This document shows positions 16,515 to 25,838 of a DNA stretch of 34,251 bases, piece by piece; position 1 is the first letter of the stretch; the number at the start of each line of letters is the position of its first letter. Origin of the DNA: Acidobacteriota bacterium. GTDB lineage: Bacteria > Acidobacteriota > Vicinamibacteria > Vicinamibacterales > UBA2999. The notes beneath the pieces were generated by a model that searched no databases, had not been told where the DNA came from, and saw only the letters and a program-made list of their open reading frames with translations. The stretch lies in the NCBI GenBank assembly GCA_016213695.1, contig JACQZV010000058.1, forward strand, positions 1 to 34,251. Direction: 5' to 3'. A program made the position numbers and the translations under genes.

Positions 16515-18067
16515 CCAAGAATCTGCAGTGGAGAATCATCGCGATCGTCGCGGTCGTCGCGCTCGCCGTCTGGGCGTTCTACCCGCCGGGCCAGAAGGTG
16601 AACCTCGGGCTCGATCTGAAGGGCGGCGTCCACCTCGTCATGCGGGTGCAGACCGACGCGGCGCTGCGCATCGAGACGCAGACGACCGTCGAGCGGCTGC
16701 GCGAGGCGCTCGGCCGGGCGACCGTGCAGTACGCGAAGCTTGAAGTGACCGGTCCGACCGAGTTCGTGGCCGAGGGGATTCAGAACGACCAGGGGTTCCG
16801 GACCGCCGCCACCGAGGCCGACGCGGTCTACAGCCGCTCGCCCGGCGCCGGGCGCTACACGTACACGATGCGCCCGAACATCGCCAACCAGCTTCGTGAA
16901 GAGGCCGTGACGCAGGCGCTCGAGACGATCGAGCGGCGCGTCAACGAGCTCGGCGTCGCCGAGCCGATCGTCGCCCGGCAGGGGGCGATCAACCAGATCC
17001 TCGTGCAGCTGCCGGGCGTGACCGACGTCCAGCGCGCGAAGGAGATCATCCGGTCGACGGCCCTGTTGGAGCTGAAGATCGTGGAGATGGGGCCGTTTCC
17101 GACCGAGGAGGCGGCCAGGCAGGCCTATAACAACAGCGTGCCGCCGGACCTCATGATCGTGCCCGGGTCCGACGCGGCCGTCTCCGGCGGCGGCACGCCC
17201 ACGACCGTGTATTACGTGGTCCGACGCGTCCCGCCGATCACCGGGCGCGACCTGCGAACCGCCCGGCCGTCCATCGACCAGAACAATCTGCCGGCCGTCA
17301 GCTTCTCCCTCAGCGGCGACGGCGCGGTGCGTTTCGGCCAGCTGACGGAGCAGAACATCAACCGGCAACTGGCGATCGTGCTCGATAGCCGCGTGGTCTC
17401 GGCGCCCGTGATTCAGTCACGGATCACCGATCAGGGGCAGATCACCGGGAGCTTCACCACACAGGAAGCGCAGGACCTGTCGCTCGTGCTGCGCAGCGGC
17501 GCGCTGCCGGCGCCGATGGACTTTCTCGAGGAGCGCACGGTCGGCCCGTCGCTCGGCGCCGAATCCATCAGGGCCGGGGTCACGGCGTCGGTCGGCGGCC
17601 TCGCGCTCGTCGTGCTGTTCATGCTGTTCTATTACCGGCTCTCGGGATTGAACGCGCTGACGTCGATCGTCGTCAATCTCGTCATTCTGCTCGGTATGAT
17701 GGCGTATCTCGGCGCCACCATGACGCTGCCCGGCTTCGCAGGGTTCGTGCTCACGATCGGCATGGGCGTGGATTCCAACGTGCTGATCTTCGAGCGGATT
17801 AAAGAGGAGTTGGCGACCGCCAAGGGCGTGCGGGCGGCCGTGAACGCCGGGTTCGATCGCGTCTGGTGGACGATCGTCGACACGCATGTCTCCTCGCTCA
17901 TCGGCGCGCTGCTGCTGCTGAACTTCGGCACCGGCCCGATCCGCGGCTTCGCGACGACGCTCATCATCGGTCTGGCGTCGAACGTGTTCACGGCCGTGTT
18001 CGTGTCGCGGACGATGTTCGAGCTGGTGCTGTCGCGCCGCGCGCAGCCGCAGGCGTTGAGCATTTAG
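16511..18067 (+). CDS. secD: Protein translocase subunit SecD
   Basis: The 518-residue product uses the proton motive force with SecF to complete export through SecYEG. TM1 is at about residues 8-24. The signature LGLDLKGGVHLVMRV follows, then a large periplasmic domain P1. The C-terminal half has five more helices, with GAESIRAGVTAS and TIGMGVDSNVLIFERIKEEL (the conserved Asp of the proton path lies in GVDSN). The start is GTG at 16511 in a GTGA overlap with yajC. SecF follows after 8 nt. Confidence 0.95.
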   Translation: MTKNLQWRIIAIVAVVALAVWAFYPPGQKVNLGLDLKGGVHLVMRVQTDAALRIETQTTVERLREALGRATVQYAKLEVTGPTEFVAEGIQNDQGFRTAATEADAVYSRSPGAGRYTYTMRPNIANQLREEAVTQALETIERRVNELGVAEPIVARQGAINQILVQLPGVTDVQRAKEIIRSTALLELKIVEMGPFPTEEAARQAYNNSVPPDLMIVPGSDAAVSGGGTPTTVYYVVRRVPPITGRDLRTARPSIDQNNLPAVSFSLSGDGAVRFGQLTEQNINRQLAIVLDSRVVSAPVIQSRITDQGQITGSFTTQEAQDLSLVLRSGALPAPMDFLEERTVGPSLGAESIRAGVTASVGGLALVVLFMLFYYRLSGLNALTSIVVNLVILLGMMAYLGATMTLPGFAGFVLTIGMGVDSNVLIFERIKEELATAKGVRAAVNAGFDRVWWTIVDTHVSSLIGALLLLNFGTGPIRGFATTLIIGLASNVFTAVFVSRTMFELVLSRRAQPQALSI

Positions 18068-18075
18068 GCCCTTCT

Positions 18076-19050
18076 ATGCAGCTATTCAAGACTCCCGACT
18101 TCAACTTCATCCGCTGGCGGTGGCAGGCCCTGGTCCTGTCGACGGTCGTGATCGTCGCCGGCGCGGTGATGATCGCCACGCGCGGGCTGTCGCTGGGCAT
18201 CGATTTCTCCGGCGGCACGGCCGTGGTCGTGAGGTTCGACCAGGCGGTGACCGAGGACCAGGTCCGCCGCGCCGTCGACAGCATCCCGGGCGACAAGGGC
18301 GTCCAGCGGTTCGGCGAGATCGCGGATCGGGAATGGCTCATCCGCCTGCCCCAGACGCGCGCGCCCGAACAGGGAGCCGCCCTGGAGCAGGGCTCGCAGC
18401 AGATCGTCGACCTGCTCCGGAAGGCCGGCCTGCCGAGCTTCCAGGTGATCAGCACCGACATCGTCGGACCGGTGATCGGCGCCGACCTGCAGCGCCGCGG
18501 GATCTACGCGACGCTGGCGTCGATCATCGCCGTCACGCTCTACATCGCCTTCCGCTTCCGGTTTTCCTTTGCGGTCGGAGCGATTGCCGCGACGCTGCAC
18601 GACATCTTCGTGACGTTCGCGTTCCTGACGTTCTTCGGGTACGAGTTGTCGCTCAACGTGGTGGCCGCGATTCTGACCATCACCGGCTACTCGGTGAACG
18701 ATACGATCGTCATCTTCGACCGCGTGCGCGAGAATCTGCGGTCGATGCGGCGCGACTCGCTGGAGCAGGTCGTCAACACCAGCGTCAATCAGACGCTCGC
18801 GCGCACGGTGATCACGGCGGGCACGACGTTTCTGGCCGTCCTGTCGCTCTATCTGTTCGGCGGCGAGGTGCTGCGCGGATTCGCGTTCACGATGCTCGTC
18901 GGCATCATCAGCGGCACCTATTCGACCGTGTTCATCGCGTCGGCCATCGCGATCATCCTGAGCCAGCGGCGGCGCGCCGCCATGACGGCGGCACCGGGGC
19001 GGCCAGAGGCGCGGCCGGGCCGGAAGGCGCGCGGGGCGCAGGCCTCGTAG
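18076..19050 (+). CDS. secF: Protein translocase subunit SecF
   Basis: The 324-residue product is the second half of the SecDF motor. TM1 (ALVLSTVVIVAGAVMIA) is followed by LGIDFSGGTAVVVRF, the SecF signature. A small periplasmic domain comes next, then five helices with ILTITGYSVNDTIVIFDRVRENL and the conserved Asp and Arg. The ATG at 18076 was chosen because the family N-terminus (FKTPDFNFIRWRW) begins there, although the frame is open further upstream. The C-terminal tail is basic and low complexity. Confidence 0.95.
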   Translation: MQLFKTPDFNFIRWRWQALVLSTVVIVAGAVMIATRGLSLGIDFSGGTAVVVRFDQAVTEDQVRRAVDSIPGDKGVQRFGEIADREWLIRLPQTRAPEQGAALEQGSQQIVDLLRKAGLPSFQVISTDIVGPVIGADLQRRGIYATLASIIAVTLYIAFRFRFSFAVGAIAATLHDIFVTFAFLTFFGYELSLNVVAAILTITGYSVNDTIVIFDRVRENLRSMRRDSLEQVVNTSVNQTLARTVITAGTTFLAVLSLYLFGGEVLRGFAFTMLVGIISGTYSTVFIASAIAIILSQRRRAAMTAAPGRPEARPGRKARGAQAS

Positions 19051-19052
19051 GC

Positions 19053-19073
19053 CTGCCGACTGCCCACTGAGTG
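19053..19073. repeat. Period-7 repeat patch (CTGCCGA / CTGCCCA / CTGAGTG)
   Basis: Two close heptamers, CTGCCGA (19053-19059) and CTGCCCA (19060-19066), and a degenerate third, CTGAGTG (19067-19073), fill the whole 20-nt gap between secF and uppP. The last unit supplies the GTG start codon of uppP (19071). Confidence 0.55.
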
Positions 19074-19859
19074 ACGTACCTCATCGCCGCGCTGCTCGGT
19101 GTGATTCAGGGGCTCACGGAGTTCCTGCCGGTCTCGTCCACGGCGCACCTGCTCGTGGCCGGCCGGCTGCTCGGCGTGGCGGATCCGGCGTTTACGGTCA
19201 TGATCCAGCTCGGATCGGTGCTGGCGATCATGTGGATCTACCGCGCCAGAATCATCGGCGTCCTCCGCGGGCTGCCGTCCGACGGCGGCGCCCGGCGCTT
19301 CGCGGCGATGATCCTGGTGGCGTTCGTGCCGGCGGTGCTGGCGGGCGCGCTGCTGGGCCACTACGTCCAGACGGTGCTCTACGAGAGCATCCGGGTGATC
19401 GCCGTGACCTTCATCGCCGGCGGGCTCGTCATGCTGGCGGTCGAGCGGTTCAGGCCCGCTCCCGTGGTGCTCGATGCGGAGCGAACGTCCCTCGGGCGCG
19501 CGCTCGGCGTGGGCGTGTGCCAGGTGCTGGCGCTCGTGCCGGGCGTGTCGCGCTCCGGCGCGACGATTGTGGGCGCGATGGCGCTGCGCCTCGATCGGCC
19601 GGCGGCGGTGGAGTTCTCGTTTTTTCTCGCGATGCCGACGATGACGGCAGCTTTTGTGTACTCGCTCGTCGAGGTGCGCGCGTCGCTCGTGGCGGCGCAG
19701 GCGGCGGAAATTGCCATCGGGTTCGTCGCGGCGTTCGCCGCCGCGGCGTTCGTCGTGAGGCCGTTTCTCGCGTTCGTGCGGCGGTCGGGGTTTGCGCCGT
19801 TTGCGTGGTACCGGATTGCGTGCGGCATCGGTCTGCTGATGGCGTTTCCGGCGGGATAG
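19071..19859 (+). CDS. uppP: Undecaprenyl-diphosphatase (BacA family)
   Basis: This integral membrane enzyme of 262 residues recycles the C55 lipid carrier of peptidoglycan and O-antigen synthesis. The signature QGLTEFLPVSSTAH is at residues 13-26, with the catalytic Glu17 and His26 (Q-x3-E pattern). PGVSRSGATIV mid-protein is the second active-site motif. About seven to eight hydrophobic helices are visible. The start is GTG at 19071, supplied by the repeat patch. It follows secF by 20 nt and precedes the DUF502 gene by 6 nt. Confidence 0.93.
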   Translation: MTYLIAALLGVIQGLTEFLPVSSTAHLLVAGRLLGVADPAFTVMIQLGSVLAIMWIYRARIIGVLRGLPSDGGARRFAAMILVAFVPAVLAGALLGHYVQTVLYESIRVIAVTFIAGGLVMLAVERFRPAPVVLDAERTSLGRALGVGVCQVLALVPGVSRSGATIVGAMALRLDRPAAVEFSFFLAMPTMTAAFVYSLVEVRASLVAAQAAEIAIGFVAAFAAAAFVVRPFLAFVRRSGFAPFAWYRIACGIGLLMAFPAG

Positions 19860-19865
19860 CGCGCG

Positions 19866-20507
19866 ATGCAGTGGCTGCGGCGGCGGTTCATCACGGGCTT
19901 CTTCGTCACCGGTCCGCTGGTGATCAGCGTGGCCGCGCTCGTGTCGATCGTCGGTATCATTGACGGTTTCACGGCGCCGCTGGCGACGCGGGTGCTGGGG
20001 CGGGAGGTCCCGGGGCTCGGCATCCTGATCACGCTTCTCGTGGTGCTGGCCGTGGGGGCGCTCGCGACCAACGTCATCGGCCGGCGGGTCCTCGCCCGCG
20101 GCGAGGAGTGGCTGATGCACGTGCCGGTGTTCCGGACCATTTACGCGCCGGTGAAGCAGCTCGTGGCGGCGTTTTCGCCCGACAACGAATATGGCTTCAA
20201 GCGCGTCGTCATGGTCGAGGATCCCCGTCGCGGCATGGTGCTGGGGTTCCTGACGAAAGAGTTCGCGGTGGACCGCGGCGGCGGCGTCGAGTCGCTGGTG
20301 GCGGTGTACGTGCCGACGAACCACCTGTACCTCGGCGATGTCGTGCTGTGTCCGAGGGGCAGCGTGTTTTTTCCGGACGTCACGGTCGAAGAAGGCGTCC
20401 GGATTTTTCTGACGGGCGGCATGTCGCTGCCGGACCGCGTGGGCGGCCGGGGAAGCGACGGCCGCCCCGGTTCCGGGCGGGTGTGGCCGAACGAGAAGGA
20501 GTCATGA
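19866..20507 (+). CDS. DUF502 family membrane protein
   Basis: The product has 213 residues and opens with RRRFITGFFVTGPLVISV, the DUF502 N-terminal signature, including a first helix (about 8-33) and a second (about 50-70). The conserved LMHVPVFRTIYAPVKQL comes next, followed by a soluble domain with VYVPTNHLYLGDVV. The family has no agreed function; members are often near envelope genes. The start is ATG at 19866. It lies between uppP and the membrane pyrophosphatase with gaps of 6 and 4 nt, so it shares their transcript. Confidence 0.85.
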   Translation: MQWLRRRFITGFFVTGPLVISVAALVSIVGIIDGFTAPLATRVLGREVPGLGILITLLVVLAVGALATNVIGRRVLARGEEWLMHVPVFRTIYAPVKQLVAAFSPDNEYGFKRVVMVEDPRRGMVLGFLTKEFAVDRGGGVESLVAVYVPTNHLYLGDVVLCPRGSVFFPDVTVEEGVRIFLTGGMSLPDRVGGRGSDGRPGSGRVWPNEKES

Positions 20508-20511
20508 GCTG

Positions 20512-23001
<2,490 letters not shown>

Positions 23002-23170
23002 GGGTCCTGTCGAGAGGGGATGCCGGGCCGGGTAGTTTTTCGCGTTGCGCCGGGCTGAAACCGGGGTAGAATCCCCGGTCCGCCTGCGGGCATTCACGGA
23101 GCACTTCGCCGGTCGCGGTGTCTAAGCCTTCGTCGGGTCATCGGCGCGGCCCGACGCCGCCTGTGATTCG
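23002..23170. other. Non-coding stretch between hppA and the tonB promoter
   Basis: No convincing gene is visible. It holds a 7-bp inverted repeat at 23060-23079 (ACCGGGG / CCCCGGT) whose loop is TAGAAT; with TTGCGC 16 nt upstream (23045-23050) this could be a weak promoter. A second 7-bp inverted repeat lies at 23131-23156 (CGTCGGG / CCCGACG). Neither has a U-tract, so no clear terminator for hppA is seen. Confidence 0.4.
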
Positions 23171-23200
23171 TTGACACGTTTTTTTCGGGGTCGATATAAT
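23171..23200 (+). promoter_or_regulatory. Consensus sigma70-type promoter of the tonB-exbBDD operon
   Basis: TTGACA at 23171-23176 and TATAAT at 23195-23200 are both perfect matches, separated by 18 nt that include a T7 run. The start of transcription would be near 23207, giving a leader of about 95 nt before tonB. Confidence 0.85.
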
Positions 23201-23245
23201 CGGCAGCCTTTGGTTGAGCAACGGAGCGGGCCGGCAGGGGCCGCT

Positions 23246-23266
23246 TGCGAACCGCACGGGTTCGCA
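23246..23266 (+). promoter_or_regulatory. Hairpin in the tonB leader
   Basis: TGCGAACC (23246-23253) and GGTTCGCA (23259-23266) form a perfect 8-bp stem with a 5-nt loop. It lies between the consensus promoter and the GAGGAGGG ribosome-binding site (23285-23292) of tonB. It has no U-tract, so it is not a terminator; mRNA stability or a regulator site are possibilities. Confidence 0.6.
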
Positions 23267-23301
23267 CCGCCAATCGGGCGCACGTGAGGAGGGTAAGACC
23301 G

Positions 23302-24024
23302 GTGCCACGCGTAGAAAAGATGTTCGGGGACGTCGTCGATCCGTCCATCAAAGTGGGTACGAAACAGTGGTACACCATTCCACTGTCGATCGCGGTCCAC
23401 ACGGCGGTCGTCCTGTCGGTGGTGATTATTCCCCTGATGGCGTATGACGTGCTGCCGACGCCGCCGTCGATGATGAGCGCGTTCGTGGCGGCGCCGCCCC
23501 CGCCCCCCCCGCCGCCTCCGCCGCCTCCGCCGCCTGAAGCGGCGCCCCCCAAGCCGGTCGTCGAGGTGAACCCGGCCGCGGCGCCCGTCGAAGAGCCCAA
23601 GGAGATTGCCCCCGAGCCGCCGCGCGATACGAGTTTCGACCGTGGCCCCGCAGTGGCCGGCGTGCCCGGCGGCGTCATCGGCGGCATCATCGGCGGCATC
23701 CCGGAGGCGCCCCCGCCGCCCCCACCGCCCCCGCCGGCGCCGGTGCGTGTGGGCGGCGCGATCAAGCCCCCGGTCAAGACGAAAGATGTCCGGCCGCAGT
23801 ATCCCCCGATCGCCCAGTCCGCCCGGGTGCAGGGCGTGGTGATCATCGAGGCGACGATTGGACCTGGCGGCAAGGTGCAGGACGCGCGCGTGCTGCGCTC
23901 GATTCCGCTGCTGGATCAGTCGGCGCTCGACGCCGTGCGGCAGTGGGAGTTCACGCCGACGCTGCTGAACGGCGTGCCCGTGCCCGTCATCATGACGGTG
24001 ACGGTTCAGTTCACGTTGAGTTAA
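23302..24024 (+). CDS. tonB: TonB energy-transducing protein
   Basis: The product has 240 residues. A cytosolic N-terminus leads to one transmembrane helix (about 25-47) containing S29-x3-H33, the TonB motif needed to respond to ExbB/ExbD. A periplasmic linker has a 14-proline run and a second proline run, separated by Gly-Gly-Ile repeats. The C-terminal TonB domain (about 165-240) has VRPQYPPIAQSARVQGVVIIEATI and VRQWEFTPTLLNGVPV. The GTG at 23302 was chosen because GAGGAGGG stands about 9 nt before it; the frame is open further upstream but without similarity. First gene of a four-gene operon whose likely client, a TonB-dependent receptor, is convergent downstream. Confidence 0.92.
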   Translation: MPRVEKMFGDVVDPSIKVGTKQWYTIPLSIAVHTAVVLSVVIIPLMAYDVLPTPPSMMSAFVAAPPPPPPPPPPPPPPEAAPPKPVVEVNPAAAPVEEPKEIAPEPPRDTSFDRGPAVAGVPGGVIGGIIGGIPEAPPPPPPPPPAPVRVGGAIKPPVKTKDVRPQYPPIAQSARVQGVVIIEATIGPGGKVQDARVLRSIPLLDQSALDAVRQWEFTPTLLNGVPVPVIMTVTVQFTLS

Positions 24025-24057
24025 CGCGAGTTCGATTCACACTTCACGGAGGCTGTA

Positions 24058-24735
24058 ATGGACGTAGTTGAAATGTTCCGCCAGATGACGATCTACGCGT
24101 GGGCGGTCGCGATCATCCTGTTTGTGATGTCGTTCTGGTCGATTGGTGTCGCGATCGAGCGCTTCTACACCTTTGGCCAGGCGCGCAAGCAGTCGAAGCT
24201 CTATGCCCCGCAGGTGGCCAAGCACCTCAAGGACGGTCGTCTGAAGGAAGCCATCGCCATGTCGGGCTCCAAGGACTACCGCTACAGCCACCTGGCCAAG
24301 GTGGTGCTCGCCGGCCTGCAGGAGTACCAGTTCCAGCAGGAGAGCGGCGGGGCGCAGCTCAACCGTGAGGACGTGCTCGACACCGTGCGCCGGTCGATTC
24401 AGCGCGCCACCGCGCTCACCGCCTCGGACCTCAAGAAGGGCGTGACGGCGCTCGCCACCATCGGATCGACGGCGCCGTTTGTCGGACTGCTCGGCACCGT
24501 CATCGGTGTCATCAACGCGTTCGTCGGCATCGGCGCCACCGGCACGGGCAGCATCGGTGCGGTGTCGGTCGGTATCGCCGAGGCGCTCATCGAGACCGCG
24601 CTCGGGCTTTTCGTCGCGATTCCCGCGGTCTGGTTCTACAACTACCTGCAGAACCGACTCGAGTACTTCAACGTGGAGATGGACAACTCCTCGTCGGAGC
24701 TCGTGGACTACTTCATCAAGAAGACGGCAGCGTAG
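24058..24735 (+). CDS. exbB: ExbB/TolQ-type proton channel subunit
   Basis: The 225-residue inner-membrane protein forms the pentameric stator that powers TonB. TM1 is at about residues 14-33, a long cytosolic region follows, and TM2/TM3 lie at about 135-160 and 175-200. The conserved LATIGSTAPFVGLLGTVIGVINAF and GIAEALIETALGLFVAIPAV blocks are present, with the channel threonines. GGAGG stands 6 nt before the ATG. It follows tonB by 33 nt; a 101-nt hairpin-rich gap separates it from the first exbD. Confidence 0.93.
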   Translation: MDVVEMFRQMTIYAWAVAIILFVMSFWSIGVAIERFYTFGQARKQSKLYAPQVAKHLKDGRLKEAIAMSGSKDYRYSHLAKVVLAGLQEYQFQQESGGAQLNREDVLDTVRRSIQRATALTASDLKKGVTALATIGSTAPFVGLLGTVIGVINAFVGIGATGTGSIGAVSVGIAEALIETALGLFVAIPAVWFYNYLQNRLEYFNVEMDNSSSELVDYFIKKTAA

Positions 24736-24739
24736 TGCG

Positions 24740-24763
24740 GCGGCCGCCCGGCCGGGCGGTCGC
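24740..24763 (+). promoter_or_regulatory. 24-nt palindrome after exbB
   Basis: GCGGCCGCCCGG (24740-24751) is followed at once by CCGGGCGGTCGC (24752-24763), a palindrome with one mismatched pair. It sits 4 nt after the exbB stop. There is no U-tract, so it probably acts as a 3' barrier or attenuating stem in the operon mRNA rather than as a full terminator. Confidence 0.6.
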
Positions 24764-24764
24764 T

Positions 24765-24792
24765 GGGAGTCGGTCGTAGGGAGTGAGTAGGC
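24765..24792. repeat. Degenerate period-7 repeat patch (GGGAGTC / GGTCGTA / GGGAGTG / AGTAGGC)
   Basis: Four heptamers can be laid in phase from 24765: GGGAGTC, GGTCGTA, GGGAGTG and AGTAGGC. The first and third differ at one base; the others are degenerate. The patch lies between two hairpins in the exbB-exbD gap. Confidence 0.4.
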
Positions 24793-24794
24793 AG

Positions 24795-24816
24795 CCGGAG
24801 GCCGTCGGGCCTCCGG
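24795..24816 (+). promoter_or_regulatory. Hairpin upstream of the first exbD
   Basis: CCGGAGGC (24795-24802) pairs perfectly with GCCTCCGG (24809-24816) around a 6-nt loop. It ends 20 nt before the exbD ATG, just upstream of its CGGAG ribosome-binding site. With the palindrome at 24740 it could set exbB and exbD at different levels. Confidence 0.6.
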
Positions 24817-24836
24817 ACAACGACGGAGTTTCAACT

Positions 24837-25274
24837 ATGGCAATGCAAGTTGGCGGCACCGGCAGCACTGGTCCGAAGTCGGACATCAACGTCACGCCGC
24901 TCGTCGACGTCATGCTGGTGCTGCTCATTATCATGATGATCGTGGCGCCGCTGCTGCAGCAGGGCGTGGCGCTGACGCTGCCGATCGCGAACAACAGTTC
25001 CGAGAAGCCCGAGACGCAGGAGGACACGGTCGTCGCGATTACGGCCGACGGCGGCTTCCACGTGAACGGCAAGGCGGTGCCCGAGGGCGATTTGCGCCGC
25101 AGCGTCGAAGAGGCACTCGAGCAGAAGAAACAGCGCCTGCTGATCATCCGCGCCGATGAGGACGCCGCCTACAGCTCCGTGATGGAGGCGATGGACCAGC
25201 TGCGCGCGGCCGGCCTTGAGGACATCGGCCTCATCACCGAGCGCCGGACGCAGGGCCAGGGCGGGGGCGAATAA
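24837..25274 (+). CDS. exbD: ExbD/TolR-type protein, first copy
   Basis: The 145-residue product is the partner of ExbB. A short cytosolic start leads to SDINVTPLVDVMLVLLIIMMIV, with the proton-carrying Asp24 inside the single transmembrane helix. A periplasmic domain follows (VVAITADGGFHVNGKAVPEGDL, LLIIRADEDAAYSSVMEAMDQLRAAGLEDIGLIT). The ATG at 24837 was chosen because CGGAG lies upstream and the product then starts as the family does; the frame upstream is repeat and hairpin sequence. Its stop overlaps the start of the second copy by one base (TAATG). Confidence 0.92.
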   Translation: MAMQVGGTGSTGPKSDINVTPLVDVMLVLLIIMMIVAPLLQQGVALTLPIANNSSEKPETQEDTVVAITADGGFHVNGKAVPEGDLRRSVEEALEQKKQRLLIIRADEDAAYSSVMEAMDQLRAAGLEDIGLITERRTQGQGGGE

Positions 25275-25744
25275 TGGCCCACGCCCACCAGCATTTCGGC
25301 GCCGAGCGCGTCTACAGGGGCAAGAAGCTCGAAGCGTCGTGCGACATGAACGTCACGCCGATGATCGACGTGCTGCTCGTGCTGCTCGTCATCTTCATGG
25401 CCGCCCTTCCCCTGTCGCAGCGCGGCATCGACATCAACCTGCCGCCCGAGACACAGGCCAATCAGAACACCCCGCCGCCGGTCGGCCAGATCGTGCTCAA
25501 CTACTCGGCCGACAAGCGTATTTCCATCAATAACGAGACGGTGGCGCTCCAGGAACTCCAGGATCGTCTCCGGACCATCTTCGAGGATCGCCGCGAAAAG
25601 ACGATGTTCATCATGGGGGCTGGCACCCTCCGGTACGGCGAGATCATCTCCGTGATCGACGCCGCCAAGGGCGCCGGCGTCGAGAAGGTGGGCATTGTCA
25701 CCGAAGGCATGCGGCGCGCTGCGGGCGGCAGGCCCGGCACGTAG
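25274..25744 (+). CDS. exbD: ExbD/TolR-type protein, second copy
   Basis: The 156-residue product is a second ExbD. CDMNVTPMIDVLLVLLVIFMAALP has the membrane Asp32. The periplasmic domain has IDINLPPETQ, VLNYSADKRISINNETVAL and AGTLRYGEIISVIDAAKGAGVEKVGIVTE. It differs clearly from the first copy, so the two may form a heterodimer in one ExbB ring, as proposed for operons with paired exbD genes. An intrinsic terminator follows after 34 nt. Confidence 0.92.
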   Translation: MAHAHQHFGAERVYRGKKLEASCDMNVTPMIDVLLVLLVIFMAALPLSQRGIDINLPPETQANQNTPPPVGQIVLNYSADKRISINNETVALQELQDRLRTIFEDRREKTMFIMGAGTLRYGEIISVIDAAKGAGVEKVGIVTEGMRRAAGGRPGT

Positions 25745-25778
25745 AGTCGGGTCGCCGCGTCTCCGACCGAACCGATGA

Positions 25779-25809
25779 GGGCTGCCCCAGGAGGGGCAGC
25801 CCTTTTTTT
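25779..25809 (+). terminator. Intrinsic terminator of the tonB-exbBDD operon
   Basis: GGGCTGCCCC (25779-25788) and GGGGCAGCCC (25793-25802) make a perfect 10-bp stem with a 4-nt AGGA loop, followed by seven T (25803-25809). There is no T-run on the opposite strand, so it serves the plus-strand operon. Confidence 0.95.
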
Positions 25810-25838
25810 GCCCTACATTTCAGAGCCCGAAGCCGGAC

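Noticed and set aside
23118-23174. 18-codon GTG frame upstream of tonB (SKPSSGHRRGPTPP…)
   Set aside because: No ribosome-binding site, no duplicate copy and no terminator, unlike the mini-genes at 12180-12495.
23207-23301. Possible riboswitch in the tonB leader
   Set aside because: No cobalamin-, TPP- or other known riboswitch core was recognised; only a simple hairpin can be supported.
23495-23545. CCG/CCC tract in tonB as a simple-sequence repeat
   Set aside because: It encodes the proline-rich periplasmic linker typical of TonB and needs no other explanation.
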